Positions 23,590 to 36,089 of a stretch of DNA of 64,000 nt are shown here, one piece after another (position 1 is the first letter of the stretch; each line of letters opens with the position of its first letter). The translations under genes were made by a program, and so were the position numbers. Origin of the DNA: Uranotaenia lowii (lineage: Eukaryota; Arthropoda; Insecta; Diptera; Culicidae); contig NC_073692.1 in the NCBI RefSeq assembly GCF_029784155.1, positions 160,051,582 through 160,115,581 on the forward strand, in the 5' to 3' direction. The notes below the pieces were generated by a model. It saw only the letters and a list, made by a program, of their open reading frames with translations, ran no database searches and was not told the DNA's origin.

Positions 23590-24060
23590 GATATTGTCAA
23601 ATGATTCTCCGAGAGCTGTGTGTGTATGTAAACCGACATTAGAAAAAAAAACGACGGCAAAAAACAACAGCCAAGATAAGCTGTGCGTGTGTACATATGT
23701 AAACCGGCCTGCAATAGAGCTTAGATAAACCGTACATTTCAGTAGTTGCTACTCCGTGATTGACAAGAACCATCAAAATTGTACATAGATCCAAATAAAT
23801 GGGGCTTGGGATTAGCTTACCATTTTCTGTGTACACGTTTCAAAGGTTCCTTATCTTATATGGTCAATAACGGCGCCGGCCACGTCCTTACGGTTCATCG
23901 GGGAAAGGGAAGGATTGTTAGTTCGACTTCCGTTGCTACTAGAGACCGAATACACCTCTAAATCTCCACGGTCGTCACAGGAAGGGTGGTTTGTTAGCGG
24001 GGAAGGTAAATAGATCTGGATTCCCCTTGGGAAGGGATGTGATCAAAGCAAAGTTATATG
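23590..24060 (+). repeat. Dispersed repeat family with TTGCTACTCCGTGATTGA, copy 1
   Basis: Shares ordered blocks with 36090-36370 (same strand) and 46990-47225 (inverted): TTGCTACTCCGTGATTGA, ATGGGGCTTGGGATTAGC, then GGTCAATAACGGCGCCGGCC and CACGTCCT. The preceding 23590-23715 part carries TGTATGTAAACCG and GTGTGTACATATGTAAACCG direct repeats ending in GGCCTGCAATAGA. That ending recurs at 25275-25292, joined to 26041, where it was the target of another element. Confidence 0.65.
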
Positions 24061-24112
24061 TTTAACGATCGTCGTGTCGCACACTATCGAGTACCTCGCG
24101 TTTTTATTTAGG

Positions 24113-24262
24113 GCAAATACGTCCTAACGTGGCATTGTCATACACGTACAATGCACTTAGCACCGGTGCAACTAACCGAAGATTATCGTGCGCTTTATAC
24201 TAGAAAGGCAAAAACGTCCTTACGTGGCATTGTCAAACACGTACAATGCAATTGGTACCGGA
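24113..24262. repeat. Duplicated palindromic module (CGTGGCATTGT..ACAATGCA)
   Basis: Two units about 93 bp apart share ACGTGGCATTGTCA(A/T)ACACGTACAATGCA-type sequence. Each unit contains a GCATTGT/ACAATGC stem around CA(T/A)ACACGT and is preceded by GGCAAA(T/A)ACGTCCT. The repeated dyad could bind a protein, but there is no gene nearby to assign it to. Confidence 0.65.
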
Positions 24263-24299
24263 ATTTTATCACGCGTTTAAAACGATAAGAGCAAGAACG

Positions 24300-25284
24300 A
24301 CCTAACGAGCAAAAATATTCTAACGCAACGAACCGACCCTACTGGCGGAAAAATAAAAAGTTTTTTTCTAGCATACAAAATCTGAATTTAAGCTTTCTGT
24401 TCTTCACATTTCGTACTCTTTTGCTTGAGAAAAAAGCAAGCGTAACACCTGAAACTTTGCCAAGTTCAAGATATGTGGAACAAATAACTTTATGCTTTGA
24501 GTTGACGTATCTCGATTTCGGTGCTGCTCTAAAAAACTAGTTGACTACAATTTCAAAGATTCATTCCTGGTTTACAATGCATAAGTGAATTATATGTCGT
24601 TAACAAAATTATGTATGTACCTCATCCTTGAGTCGGCTCACATAAGAAAACACCTACACTGCCTATTATCAAACTGTGCTGATTAAGTTAAAAACAAAAC
24701 CCGATCTTACTTTTCCGTTTCGATAAAAATGATTTATACTTACGAGTATCCTATTATTTGTTAAACGTGCCAACAAGAAGAACCGGGAAAACATTTTCCG
24801 GATCATACCGGATACAACTTACCAACCTGCTGGCTTTCGGATTCGTCCTAAAACTCATTTATTGAAATTTGTATCCGAATTCAATCGCCCTTACATTGAT
24901 GTTTTGGTGTTTTTGTTGTGCTCTGCCTTCTGCGTTACGGTTTGCTCAGTTGACAGGCGTTACGGTCCATGTAGGTATACATTATTGCATGCAAGTTTAC
25001 ATTTCGCCAACCGTTTTGGCATCACTAAACCGCCGGATAAGGAACGGAATGGAAAGCGAAACCCGGATTTCTTGCTTTTGAAACATCTAATTTAACACCT
25101 AAATTCCGCAATTTTGCGAACTTCCAACATATTTCACTCCTAATCACTTTTCTGAACGAACGCATCTTGTTATCTATCAATTAAATGAAAACTGGCTGCT
25201 GAAATTTACTTAATTTAGACGGACCGAAAACAGAAACTTTTCACCACCACCAGAGTTGCCAGCCGTCTCTCATATGTAAACCGG
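24300..25284. other. Stretch without recognised gene
   Basis: A frame is open from about 24730 to 25095 (about 120 codons with no ATG near its start). It matches no family I recognise, and neither flank has convincing splice signals. Confidence 0.35.
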
Positions 25285-25292
25285 CCTGCAAT

Positions 25293-26032
25293 CAGCGTTG
25301 CCACATTTGAATCTGTATTTTCGAGCCAAAAAATCTTTTTAATCTGTATAAAATCTCAAAAATCTGTATTGAAATCTGTATCAAAAATTTTCATTCCGGA
25401 TACTTACGCTGGACTACGGTGACCTTTTTATAACGCGTTGCGCACTCATTTTTACTACGCTGCTCATTACTGCGGGCTACTATTTGTGCGACATATCAAA
25501 CCAGTGTTAAACCTGATATTTTATATTCGTGAACCGTTTTTGGTTTAACTTTGTCCGATTAATTGTAACGGACGAAATACATGTCCGCCATGTGTGAAAA
25601 ATAAGGTCATGCAAAGTTTTAGATCGATATGTTCCGTTAAATATAACGATCTGTGTGCTTCTGGGGTTTAACAATCAGTTGGGATTTGAACATAGTGTCA
25701 ATATAGTCTTTACCATTAAAAGTTACATTTCCTATAAAGCAATGACCTATTTTGGTAAGTATATGATTCTTAAACACAGGTTTTAAAACTTTCTTCAACC
25801 CTTTGCATGTTGTTTTGCATTGTAACGGTTCCGAACTCTAATCTGGAAGTTTTTTTTAGCAGTATCTGGAAGTGTAATCAAAATATCTTGGAAAATCTCT
25901 GATTTTCTGAAAATCTGTATGAAATCTGTATAAATTTCCAATTATCTGTGATCTGTATATACAGATTCTGTGTTACAAAATTTCCTAAAAATCTGTATAC
26001 TTACAGAAAAATCTGTATATGTGGTAACGCTG
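25293..26032. mobile_element. hAT-like non-autonomous element, 8-bp target duplication
   Basis: The 740-bp element is flanked by the perfect 8-bp repeat CCTGCAAT (25285-25292 and 26033-26040), the length typical of hAT insertions. The ends are inverted: CAGCGTTGCCACAT at the left and CAGCGTTACCACAT on the reverse strand at the right. The word AATCTGTAT is repeated many times in both subterminal zones. No transposase frame is present. It sits inside the AAACCGGCCTGCAATAGA sequence also found intact at 23701. Confidence 0.85.
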
Positions 26033-26224
26033 CCTGCAATAGAAAACAGTTTCTAGTTTCAAAATCCCATCACATTCCCAATTCTCATCCCTTTTCCATC
26101 AAAGACAAAGAAGGATAAAAAAAATACACCGGCCAAACGGCAGACGGCCAATGCAGTGCGTTTTTTTCAAAATCGGCTGTGGCAGAAGAACTATGAGTCT
26201 ATGACAATAAACTTTCAGTTGGTA

Positions 26225-26415
26225 CGATTCAGATGGTACACTGGGGAAGATTTCGGACTGGTAAGCCGAGATGAGATGTTAAAGTGAGTTCGATTCTGAA
26301 AAATTATCAATTTTTCTATGAACTATCCGATCTGATGAAAATCCCAAAAAATGTTTGTCTTGTTTTGCTTGAATGTAGTGGTCGTGCATCGTTTTGTTAG
26401 GGCGCTCGAATCTTT
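26225..26415 (+). mobile_element. Second SINE family, copy 1
   Basis: Aligns with the minus strand of 62650-62851. Shared parts are TGGTACACTGG/TAGTACACTGG, TCGG(A/T)CTGG, the B-box GAGTTCGATTCT, and the body GCTTGAATGTAGTGGTC(G/A)TGCATC. The order of A-box-like and B-box motifs is tRNA-like. The A-box here is degenerate. Target duplications were not found. Confidence 0.6.
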
Positions 26416-26484
26416 ATGCCAGTAGTGCTTTTCCAATCATATCATCTTTGGTTCAAAAGACATTGGATTTTTGCAACCTGTCTG

Positions 26485-26640
26485 TCTGTTCCCTATATAT
26501 TCGCAAACTACTGAACCGATTTGCGTAAAACTTGGCAGGTGGGGTATTGGAGGCCAGGGAAGGTTCCTATTATGGTTTGAGACTTCTTCCTCTCTGACAG
26601 GAAGGGGGGTAGGGGTTTTACAAACACTTGTCTCTGAACG
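26485..26640. repeat. Minisatellite-related unit
   Basis: Contains AACTACTGAACCGATTTGCG, ATGGTTTGAGAC and G-rich AGGAAGGGGGG blocks that resemble single units of the arrays at 27590 and 53690. Confidence 0.4.
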
Positions 26641-26903
26641 GGCCTAACGTGCCAACAGCATTGAACGCACTCATATAGATGACAGTTCTCAAATTGGGAC
26701 GATGAGAGAGTGAGAAAAGAAAGTTGATAAATAAGCGGGAAAGCTAGAAGCAAAACATAGACAAATTGTAAACAAACACAATAGGTGAATTGCGAAACGC
26801 AGAAGTTTTTTTAAAAGTTGAATTGTATCGCCAAACGTTTGTGTACAACTTTGTGCATTAGTACGGCAGTGAGCAGAGGTGAATTTCACTACATCCCAGC
26901 TAA

Positions 26904-27216
26904 GAGCAAGTTCACTGGTGTTAGGAGAAAGTGATAAAAATTTTGACACTTTTAACACATTTTGAAAACTTTACCATGCGAAAGCATTTCAAGATCTGTG
27001 GCCTTCAGGAGTTTTTACAACACGTGTTGTATTCTCGCATACTGTGATGCAAAAATAGCAATATTTCTATCAGCACATACGACTGGAATAGAAACAGTGC
27101 TGTAAAAAATACAACGCCCAAAGATCTTGAAAACATTTTTGCATGGTAAAATTTTCAATATGTGCTACAAGTGTCAAAATTTCTACCACTTTCCCCCAAC
27201 ACCAGTGAAATTGCTC
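26904..27216. mobile_element. Near-palindromic MITE, TAA-flanked, 313 bp
   Basis: The ends GAGCAAGTTCACTGGTGTTA and (reverse strand) GAGCAATTTCACTGGTGTTG continue as complementary arms for over 100 bp each, through TTTTGACACTT and TTTCAAGATCT. TAA flanks both sides (26901-26903 and 27217-27219), the 3-bp target typical of PIF/Harbinger elements. Non-coding; a transcript would fold into one long hairpin. Confidence 0.88.
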
Positions 27217-27589
27217 TAAGGTAGGCCAACAGAAAGGAGATTTGTAACTTTTTTTTTTTAATTTAACGTTATTCGAACGTAGGCTAAAGTGCTAACCTGA
27301 TAATACGGTGTTGCGCAAGTTTGTTGAACGGCAGAAGAATCCAGCGAAGGTGAGAAATGTTTAGAGAACTTATTGAAGCTCGTTCTAAATGTACATTTTG
27401 AAAGTTCAGATGAAAAACGGAGGCACAAAGCTGAAAAGTTCAGACAAAAGGTTACGAATTGAAAGGCCACTAAACGTATAATAAATTTGTTAATCGAATT
27501 GTATCCGTAGGAATTTAAAACTCGCCCAACTTCGAACGAATAAAGAAGTGTTACAAATTCGAAAATTCAATACAAATGTTTGCATAACA

Positions 27590-29240
27590 CTGGAGCCGAT
27601 CAAAAAATAATACCAAATGGAAGGAGAGTATTTTGGTACGATAAATGATTCTATGAGTATTTCAGACCCCTTACTTCTTCCAGTGGAAAGATAAGAAGGG
27701 GGGACTTATTTGTTACATACCCCAAGAACTATTCAAGCAAATGGAACCAAATTTGGCTTGAGAAGGTACGAAGGTACGAGAAATGTTTCAAAGAATATTT
27801 GGTACCCCTCCCTCGTTCCAGGAGGAATGGAAAAGACGAGGGGTGGTTCGCTTATATTTTTTTTGCATAATCGGAGAACTAATCGAGCAAATGGAACCAA
27901 ATTTGGCATGGAAGGGTAAGTATTTGGGTACGCGAATTGTTTTTATGTTTATTTTAGACCTATCCATCCTTCTTATGGGAGAGGGAGAAAGGGGTTTCCT
28001 TACATTTTTTTATAACCAAAGAACAAATCGAGCAAATTAACCAAATTTTGCATGGGAGTGTATTGGGGTACGATAAATGTTTCTATGAATCTTTGGTACA
28101 CCTCTCTCCTAACAGTGAGGTAGGAAAAAAGGAGAAAGGCTCTCGTACAATGTTTTTTTTTTGTATAACCCAGGAACTTATCTTGAAACTGGAATCAAGT
28201 TTGATATTGAAAAGTATCACGAAACGAAGAATGGTTCTATAATCATTTGAGACACCACCTTTCTTCCAGTGAATACATGGGAAGAGGAGAGGGGCACAAA
28301 TACAATTTTGTATGTATAATTTGAAAATTGATCATCCGAAAGGAATCAAATTTGGCATGAGAAGATATTTGGGTATGTTATTATACAGGGTGACAAAAAA
28401 GTCCGGTCACACATAAAAATCTCAATATTTCAAAGAATAAGAAGATGTTCGGGTTTGTACCCTCTCACATATTCAGCGATAACAGCTGCTCTTAACTCTG
28501 CCATGACTCACAACTTAATGTACACAAACTGTACAGAAACGAAACTCAACAAATATCAATTTCTTCTTTTGTCACCCCCTCCCCCCCTTCGAAATTTTCA
28601 AAATCCCGAAGGGAGGAATAAAAAAAGTTTAAAGTATTTAAAGTGAATTTCAAATAGAAATTCAAATATTCGAAAGATTACAAGACCAAAAACCTAATTT
28701 TGGAAGATGGAAGTTAATTCACATTTTGTATTCTTGATTTATAGGTTATATGCATATAGAATGCAATTTGGTTGCATACAAGCTTTCGTGCAATTTGTTC
28801 CAATTTATTTGTTTTTCGCATTATTTTTTATTGTCCCCTCCCTCGCGATGTTCCAACTCCGAGTGACAAAAGAAGAATTTGAAATTTGTTCCGGCCTAAT
28901 TGTGTTGCATAACTCGAAAGCTTATCAACCAAAGCATCGGGCGGGACAAATTTTGAGATGAGAGGGTTTTTGGGTACGAAAAATAGTTATGATTATTGGA
29001 AACGCCTACCTACCTGCTTCAAGCAGGGGTGAATGGAAAGGGGAAAAGAGGGAGGGCATTTTTTGGCATAAATCGAGAACTTATCAAGCAAAAGGGGCCA
29101 AACTATATAAGAAAATTAGGTTGCGTTAGGGATAATTTGAGCCTCTCCCTAAAGTGGAGTCGGAGTTTAAGCCAAAAGTGGTATGTGACTATATTTAGAT
29201 ACAAACAATGTTTATATGGTAGTTCGTGATCCTTCCCACT
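27590..29240 (+). repeat. Diverged minisatellite array, units about 130-160 bp
   Basis: Repeated units carry AATGGAACCAAATTTGGCATG, GGTACGA-AATGTTTCTATGA, a (T/C)CC-rich GGGAGGGAG stretch and CGAGAACTTATC(A/G)AGCAAA-like words in the same order, at least seven times. The array is broken at about 28383-28890 by an inverted-repeat element. A second array in inverted orientation lies at 53690-54560. Confidence 0.8.
28383..28890. mobile_element. TIR element inside the minisatellite, copy 1
   Basis: From about 28548 (AATATCAATTTCTTCTTTTG) to 28890 this aligns with 36546-36945. Inverted ends carry CTTCTTTTGTCA and TGACAAAAGAAG, with C-rich tracts just inside each. The left flank (CAGGGTGACAAAAAAGTCCG) may belong to a further element. 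Non-coding. Confidence 0.65.
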
Positions 29241-30615
29241 TTTAAATATTGAGAAAGGAGAGAATCCAAAGCAGTAGAACATACATTTCAACACAATTCG
29301 AGAACTCATGAAGCTTTTAAAAACAAAGTTATATTTCAAATCTTGAAAAACAAGTTGAGATATCAAATTTCAGTTTGCAAGATGAATTCATGTTTTCTTT
29401 GCAATTTGAAACTTCAGCTGTAGCTCTTATCGTAAAGTGGTTGATTTCACGGCTTTCATCACAAAAGTGGTTTTGGCTCTGATTACCAATACAAGTTTCA
29501 TTTGATCCGAAGAACTATAAGACGTACATATGTCCAAGTGCATTCCAACACGACGACAACGTCTCGGATCTAGAAACAACAGAACTTCGACCTTTTTTTT
29601 GCTGGATCGTATAAAAATAAGAACGTGACTTGGTGAATTGAATTAGCTCTCTCCGTGAATTCAAGATCAAAAGATCAACTCTATTGGCTACGCCAACAGT
29701 GACAGACAGCGAAGACAATATTTCGGAAAAAAGGGGGCCACACTATAGCCGATGAATTGGGTTTGGCTCCGAAGCGTTGGACTTAACAGGTTCCCAGCTT
29801 TTCTATCGATATTCTTTTATGCTGAATTTACATAATGCTCAACATTCAACCTTTGAAGCAAAAGGGAGTCAGGATTGCGCTTATATCATAAACCTTTCCT
29901 AAAATGAAAGTGCTAACACTTGTTTAACTATTGAAATGAAAAAATAATAAATTGAAAAAAAAATGTATTATTTCAAATTTTATTTGAAGATCACTGGGAT
30001 TACAAGCAATGTATTCTATTCGTGGTAAATAGACAGCTGAAATATCTTGATTAGCCAATTTCATGCGTTTCATTTTTCCATCGATGATGGGGGCAATACA
30101 CTATTCGGACTAGCATTGTTTGTACTACATCTTATGTAGAAACGACTTAAATTTACCCTTCCTTTCCATCCAGCACCGATGTCGTTTCTCCAAATTGTGT
30201 TCGTCTGTCTGCTCAACCCAACCGAACACCAACTTGAGATGATGGAAATCCGCAAGGCAGAAAAAAACTAACATTCACATGTCCTACTGGTGATGATTTC
30301 TACCTCTCTTTGATCCAATGCTGTTGTAGGTACCCATTCAAAGTGAATCATTGTCATGAATATTAATGGTCCGGAGAGACAATTAAACCGAACAGCAGCA
30401 GCGGCAGCACCCGAACTCTTATAATTTTTGACCTATTAACCTTGTATACAGGAGAATGCTGCTGTCGGTCGGACACACTCACGGGTGGGAGTGTTATGCA
30501 ATTTAGTCATCTCATTCATGGATGATGAGAGATCTTGTCGTTTATGTCGAGTTTTAAATCTTCTAACCAAACAACAACAGTTGAGTCGCCTTTTGCAATT
30601 AATACTATAATATAA
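29241..30615. other. Unique-looking stretch, no gene recognised
   Basis: Base composition is more balanced around 29500-29720 and 30050-30500, but no exon or repeat is supported. Confidence 0.4.
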
Positions 30616-31057
30616 GGTTGCCAGATTTTTTTTCACTACCATCCGGGCCTAGCAATTCCGGGCATTTTTTAAAAAAAAACCTGGCAAAATTTAGGTGTTA
30701 TTATATATAAAAGCAAAGATAAAATGCAAAAAAAATCGAAATTAATATTTTAATAATGTAATTGCAGACTTCCAACAACTTTTTGGAACACTTAAATATT
30801 TAAAGGTTTATAAAAGTAAATCAGCGAAATTATTTGAAACAACCGTTGAAAATATCCATACCGTTAATCGATTTTGCTGAAACTTACTCAAAAAATTTGA
30901 TTTTTTTTTTGGTTTCTTTGTGAAAATTGTGAAAAAATCCGGGCAATATCCGGACTTTTTTCACGATATCCGGGCAACCGGGCCGGACCGGACTTTCTCA
31001 AAATTTTGCATCAAATATCCGGGCAAACCCGGATAAAACTGGGCAATCTGGCAAGCT
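30616..31057. mobile_element. TIR element built on the word CCGGGCA
   Basis: Left end AGGTTGCCAGATT and right end AATCTGGCAAGCTT are inverted. The subterminal zones repeat ATCCGGGC and CCGGGCAA many times, most densely at 30945-31035. There is no open frame. Target duplication is unclear because the right end abuts the next element within a few bases. Confidence 0.7.
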
Positions 31058-31063
31058 TACATA

Positions 31064-33725
31064 TGACCCATTCCAGCGTGACGTCACAACGTTTGCAAAA
31101 CAATATTTTGGTATATTGTATGTAAGTTTTACAGGTCATATCGCACATTGGTAAAAATTGTACATTATAAGGTCAAAATTTAATTCTCTACAATTTAAAA
31201 CCAAAAGTTTTAGTATAGAATAAAAAGTTAACAAAATATAAGCAAAGGGAATCGTTACGTCACAACGCGCCTCTTTTTCCATTTTTCGGTTTTTTTTACA
31301 ACGCCGCATTTTTCTGCTCTTCTATTTGATAAAATTTTATGAAAATTTCAGGAAAGTATCGATTCATTACAACCAACAAATCGCTGTTTTTGATTTTTTC
31401 AAATTTTGATTTCAATTTATTTTAGAGCGATTCAGTTTCGTGACGTCACAACGCACCATTTTTTTTAAGCAGGGTTTTGCAAAGCGTTGTGATGTCACGA
31501 AATTTTATGGTTAGCTACATGAAATAAATCAAAATATAATCTTAAAATGAATGCTTAATTTACTTAAAATGCTTAAAAACTTAATAAATAATGTGATTTG
31601 GTGATGAAATTGATCCATTTATTCCCAAAAATTGTAAGGAATAAAATCTCAAAGGCCCATATAAGCAGATAAGGTTTGCAACACTGCTCACATCAATTTT
31701 ATTCGAAGTTTTTTTGTGCGATCATGTGAATATTATTTAGGACAAAACTAAAACTAGGAAATATTTATTCGTAAAAGCGTTGAAATGTGTTTCTGAATCT
31801 TTTTAATCTTTAATTGCAAAGGAACGGAAAAATAAATGATAATTTCAAAGCCTTCGATTTTTTCAAAGATAGTTAATCGACACTAGAGTGCCTAAATCAG
31901 CCATCTAATGAAAATCTTATAAGTTGCAAGCTTAAATAGATCCTAGGCCTAACACAAAGTCCAGTGCCAAATTTGGGGATTGTCCCACGGAAATAGAGAG
32001 CACGATGAGCCTAAAATGTGTATGGAATTATGAGAAATTGGGTTTTGAAGGACATGAAAACCAAGTTATGCACCAATTTCTGAAGTCGCTATCGGCTGAT
32101 TTGTTTTAATTATAGTCATTCACAAAACTTTCATTATGACAAATAGTTTATCTCAGGATCCCATTGCGACACTGGTTTAGTGAAAAAGGTTTTTGAGTTT
32201 CAAAAATTAGCTTCTGATGGGTCAAATTCAAAAAATATCTGAATGATCGTTAATCGACGCTAATTTTGAACGTTATAGCTGTTTTATGATATCTGTAATC
32301 GAAACGCATTCCTCAGATGAAATATTGTCATAATCAAAGCTTTAAAATACTCAAATTAAAGAAAAATTGGTTGATAAAGACCTAAATTATTGACGAAAAC
32401 CGGTTATTTTATCATGCCGAACAAAATCTACATGATTCCATACAAACTTCAGGTGCGTTGCGCAACCCCTTTCCTTAGAATAATCTGACCCAAATTTTGC
32501 ATGAGACCTTGTACATATTTGAATTTATTTAATTTTGTAATTCAGTTCAAAGTCTCTTTTGTGAGATTTTATGTGAACACGGGGTTCGATTTGGATTTTC
32601 TAGTGACATTCTTTGAGGTGGAAATTTCAATAAGGGCAGTTTTTTATTAAAATAATTTAATTAATTTTATTAAATAGTTTTCTATGAAAATCTTATGAAT
32701 ATTTTAATAAAAAAAAAGTTAATCTTTTAAGTTTACCATGTTCAAAGATTTTTGAATCTCTTTACATTTATTTCATGGAACTTATTTTGTTTGAACATAA
32801 TGTCAGAAAGAAATAGAAGCTACTAGCGGTGTTTTTCATTCTAACATAGATATATGAAAAACTTGATCTTTTGCAAGATTTTTATTCAAATCACAGATTT
32901 ATGATTCACAAATATTCTTTTACAAAATCGATGAGGATTTCATTTGTTTAAGAGTTTGTTTGTTCTTGAATCAAGCGTTTTTAAGCGCGGTTTTATATGC
33001 TTTATTAGAAATGTTTAAAAACAACTGAGTTTATGAAAAAAAAAATTATTTTCTTTAAAAACTTGATAATAGAATTCGTTTATTGAAGCACGTTGTTGTG
33101 TTGAACTTGTATTGAAGAAATACTGTCATAGTGTTGAAGTAAAACGTCTTGAACGTTTTAAAAAAAAAGTAAATAAATTTTCGTGACGTCACAACGCATT
33201 CTTTACCCGGGTGCATCTCACAACCTGCTAAACCGATTTTCAATCCAAAAATTGCATTAAATTCCACTCAAAAAGTTTGAAGAGACCTCCAATTTTCGAC
33301 AATATGTGAAATTTCAGTAAATCATAAATTTAAAAACAGTAGAATTTTCGTGACGTCACAACGCTTAAAAATAGATACCTATATTTACGATTCTAGAGCG
33401 TAAACCTGCAGTGACTGTTATTTATCTTATATCATGCTTAAAAGATGGCTTTTCTACCATCATTTTGCAATAATTTTTTTTGACATAGCTAGATTTTTGA
33501 CAAAGTTATGTAATAAATAAAGAATATTTGCAAAAATCAATTTAATTTCAAACTAAAATTTTTAAATTTCAACGTTAACATACTCAATTCTAAAAAAAGG
33601 TAACTGAAAATCTTTTAATGGAAAATGACACTCAAGAAATAACCTTTCTAACGCTATGCAATTTATTTTTGGATAATGAAAAATAAAAATCGGTTCTCCA
33701 GTTGAGGGGTGCTTGGAATGGGTCA
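31064..33725. mobile_element. TA-flanked 2.66-kb element with six TGACGTCACAACG motifs
   Basis: The ends TGACCCATTCCA (31064) and TGGAATGGGTCA (33714-33725) are inverted and flanked by TA on both sides. Six copies of CGTGACGTCACAACGC-type sequence lie at 31077, 31253 (CGTTACGTCA variant), 31439, 31484 (inverted, GATGTCA variant), 33182 and 33349. They are clustered in the two outer zones, with none in the middle 1.6 kb. There is no long frame, so the element is non-autonomous or its coding part is lost. The motif core TGACGTCA equals the CRE/ATF site, but a transposase-binding role is the simpler reading. Confidence 0.8.
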
Positions 33726-33727
33726 TA

Positions 33728-35519
33728 TACAAATCCCCAACTAAGTAAACGATTAATTAACGTGGTCACCCCTTCTCCTATCTACACATACGAGCTAGCT
33801 TTGAAAGTGACAGTTTTGTGATTCTACATCTCCAATTAATTATATGAATGTAGTCAGGTTTAAATGAGAAGGGGCAGCACTATAAACATGCTTTTGTTGT
33901 TGTGTTTTTAGTTGGTAGCAATGCTACTGAAAAAAAAAAACAATGGGGTGAGAGTTCGTTTATCAAATGAATTATATCACAAGACAGGCATGGTCAAGTC
34001 TCGTGTTCGAATGAGGAACATTGGTGCGTATGATGATAATTGCTCTCGTCAGTCATACGTCGTGGTTTTGATCAAACAGATTTGAAAAAAAAAATGACTC
34101 ATGACAAATTCATTTTTATTCTTTTCATTAAAAAATATCAGTTGTACCTACTGATGTTTTGTTTCCTTGATTGGAAAAGGAAAAAGTAATTTTCATGTCT
34201 TTTAAAAACGGAAACTTTCAAATGAGCCAGATAAAGTTTGAACCGTTTTTGTCAGCTTAGCAACTGCTGTAGTTACAGATTTTACAGTACATATTGTGAA
34301 ATACAGTAATTGCTGAAACGTGCAGCAGGGGAGAAAAAACTTCTGATTTGATACGAACGCTGCGAATTCAACCGGTAATTCACAACATCCATGCCCAACC
34401 ATGATCAGATTGACGGCATGTCACAAATAGAATAACGGTTGGCATCATGCTGGTTGGCAGCCAGCAGCTTTTACGCTTATCCACCCAACAAAGCAACGCG
34501 CTGACGTTCATATTCCTACTTGAGCTGAACCGAATAGCTTCAGCAGCATGCCCAACAGCTAGTAGAAACTCAACACATTAGTATACATACTGAAATGAAT
34601 TTACCCACCCATACCACCCCTTGCGATTCGCAATTGGCAATAGATCGCTGTCCCTGTCTGAGCGGTGGCGAGCTTCATTCAAGGCTAAAATGGTAAACAT
34701 TGTGATTGAAACCGGTTAGTTTGGTGGCATCGACACGGTAAACAGTGAGGTATTTTCCCACCTGGCGGCCCCTCGTTTTTCCGGAGACCGGAATGGAAAC
34801 TGTGGAGATGATGGGAGTCAATATCGTTTAACATTTGGCTCATACTGTAGACTCCTACAACAGGTGCTATCACCTGTTCGTACCCGTGTGGTGCTGTAGG
34901 TATGGATTTTGCGCTACTGGAGAAGGTGTGAATGATTTTTTGTATACAATTTCGTTCGGTTGCCGGTGTAAACAACGTAAACCCCGGAGCGGTATAGTAA
35001 ATGGAGGCAATCAGGTTGTTTACAAATTATGAACTGGAGCAATGATGGAGACACTGATTGAGTGTTTACCTATTTAAAAAAAGAATAATTAATAAAAAGG
35101 AAATTAGTAGCATGGGAGGAAACATTGGTGTAATGAAGGGTGATAAAAAATCACTTCTACCCTGTTGTTCCAGCTATCCTAAACGATTAAGCTGGTAATA
35201 ACTAAAGTAAATGCTTAAACATACTGAATCAAAAAGTTTCTTGTCGTTGGCAAAGCTGCCCATTAAGGAATACTTCCTAATCAGCATCCTCGATGTTGTT
35301 TGTTTTTCCTAAATATGGAATTCAACCCCTGTAAGGTGACAACGAAATTCAATCACGAACACGACACGTTGTTTTCTAGTAGCATTTTGTCATGGGAAAA
35401 CATCTGAGATTCTCGATGCACCTCTGCAGTCATTTTTCCAATGAAAACAAATAATCACCATTTCTAGTAAATAACGATTATTTGATCCAGATGTGATCAA
35501 AGTTTTTTTCAAACAACTA
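33728..35519. other. Unique-looking stretch, no gene recognised
   Basis: Around 34400-35030 the base composition is balanced, and modest frames exist on both strands (up to 96 codons). None matches a known family, and splice signals do not frame them. Confidence 0.4.
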
Positions 35520-36089
35520 CACACTCAAAAATCAACAATCTCAATCTTAGTTTTTACACAATTTATAGTTTTGACTTCGTATTGCAATTCGAATATGTTT
35601 TTCAGACAATATTCAGCTACAACACCTTAGTTTTCCGTTATTCATTAAGAAAAAAAATCCCACAAAACACGCTTCGAAAAAAGCGTGTGCGCAACGTATA
35701 GCTTCTAGTTTCAGCTTTCTGATTAGTTATTAGCACAGAATTTATAAATTGGCACCAAAACCATCGACTAGCTCGGTTCCACAGAAGAAACAAAAATAAC
35801 GTTAATTTTTCAGAACAAAATATTTAATATTCCCATACAAACTTAAAGGTTCAAGTTTACTCATGTGCTTGAAAATTAGCTTAGCTTAGCTTAATTGACT
35901 ACTCACTTCCACCTAGAATCATTGAACCCGAAATGTATTATAATATTTTTGTATGAAGAATTTCTACATTGTATAATGTGTTGTATTTTATTGTTTTAAA
36001 TGAAATTAAACAGCAATTTATAAAAAAAATCGTAATTTCAAATTTATCAGCACTTTCGGATTCCACGATCGCTGGCGTGGTTCAGTAGA

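Noticed and set aside
24730..25095. About 120-codon open frame, possible exon
   Set aside because: No ATG near its start, no convincing acceptor or donor in the right frame, and no known family.
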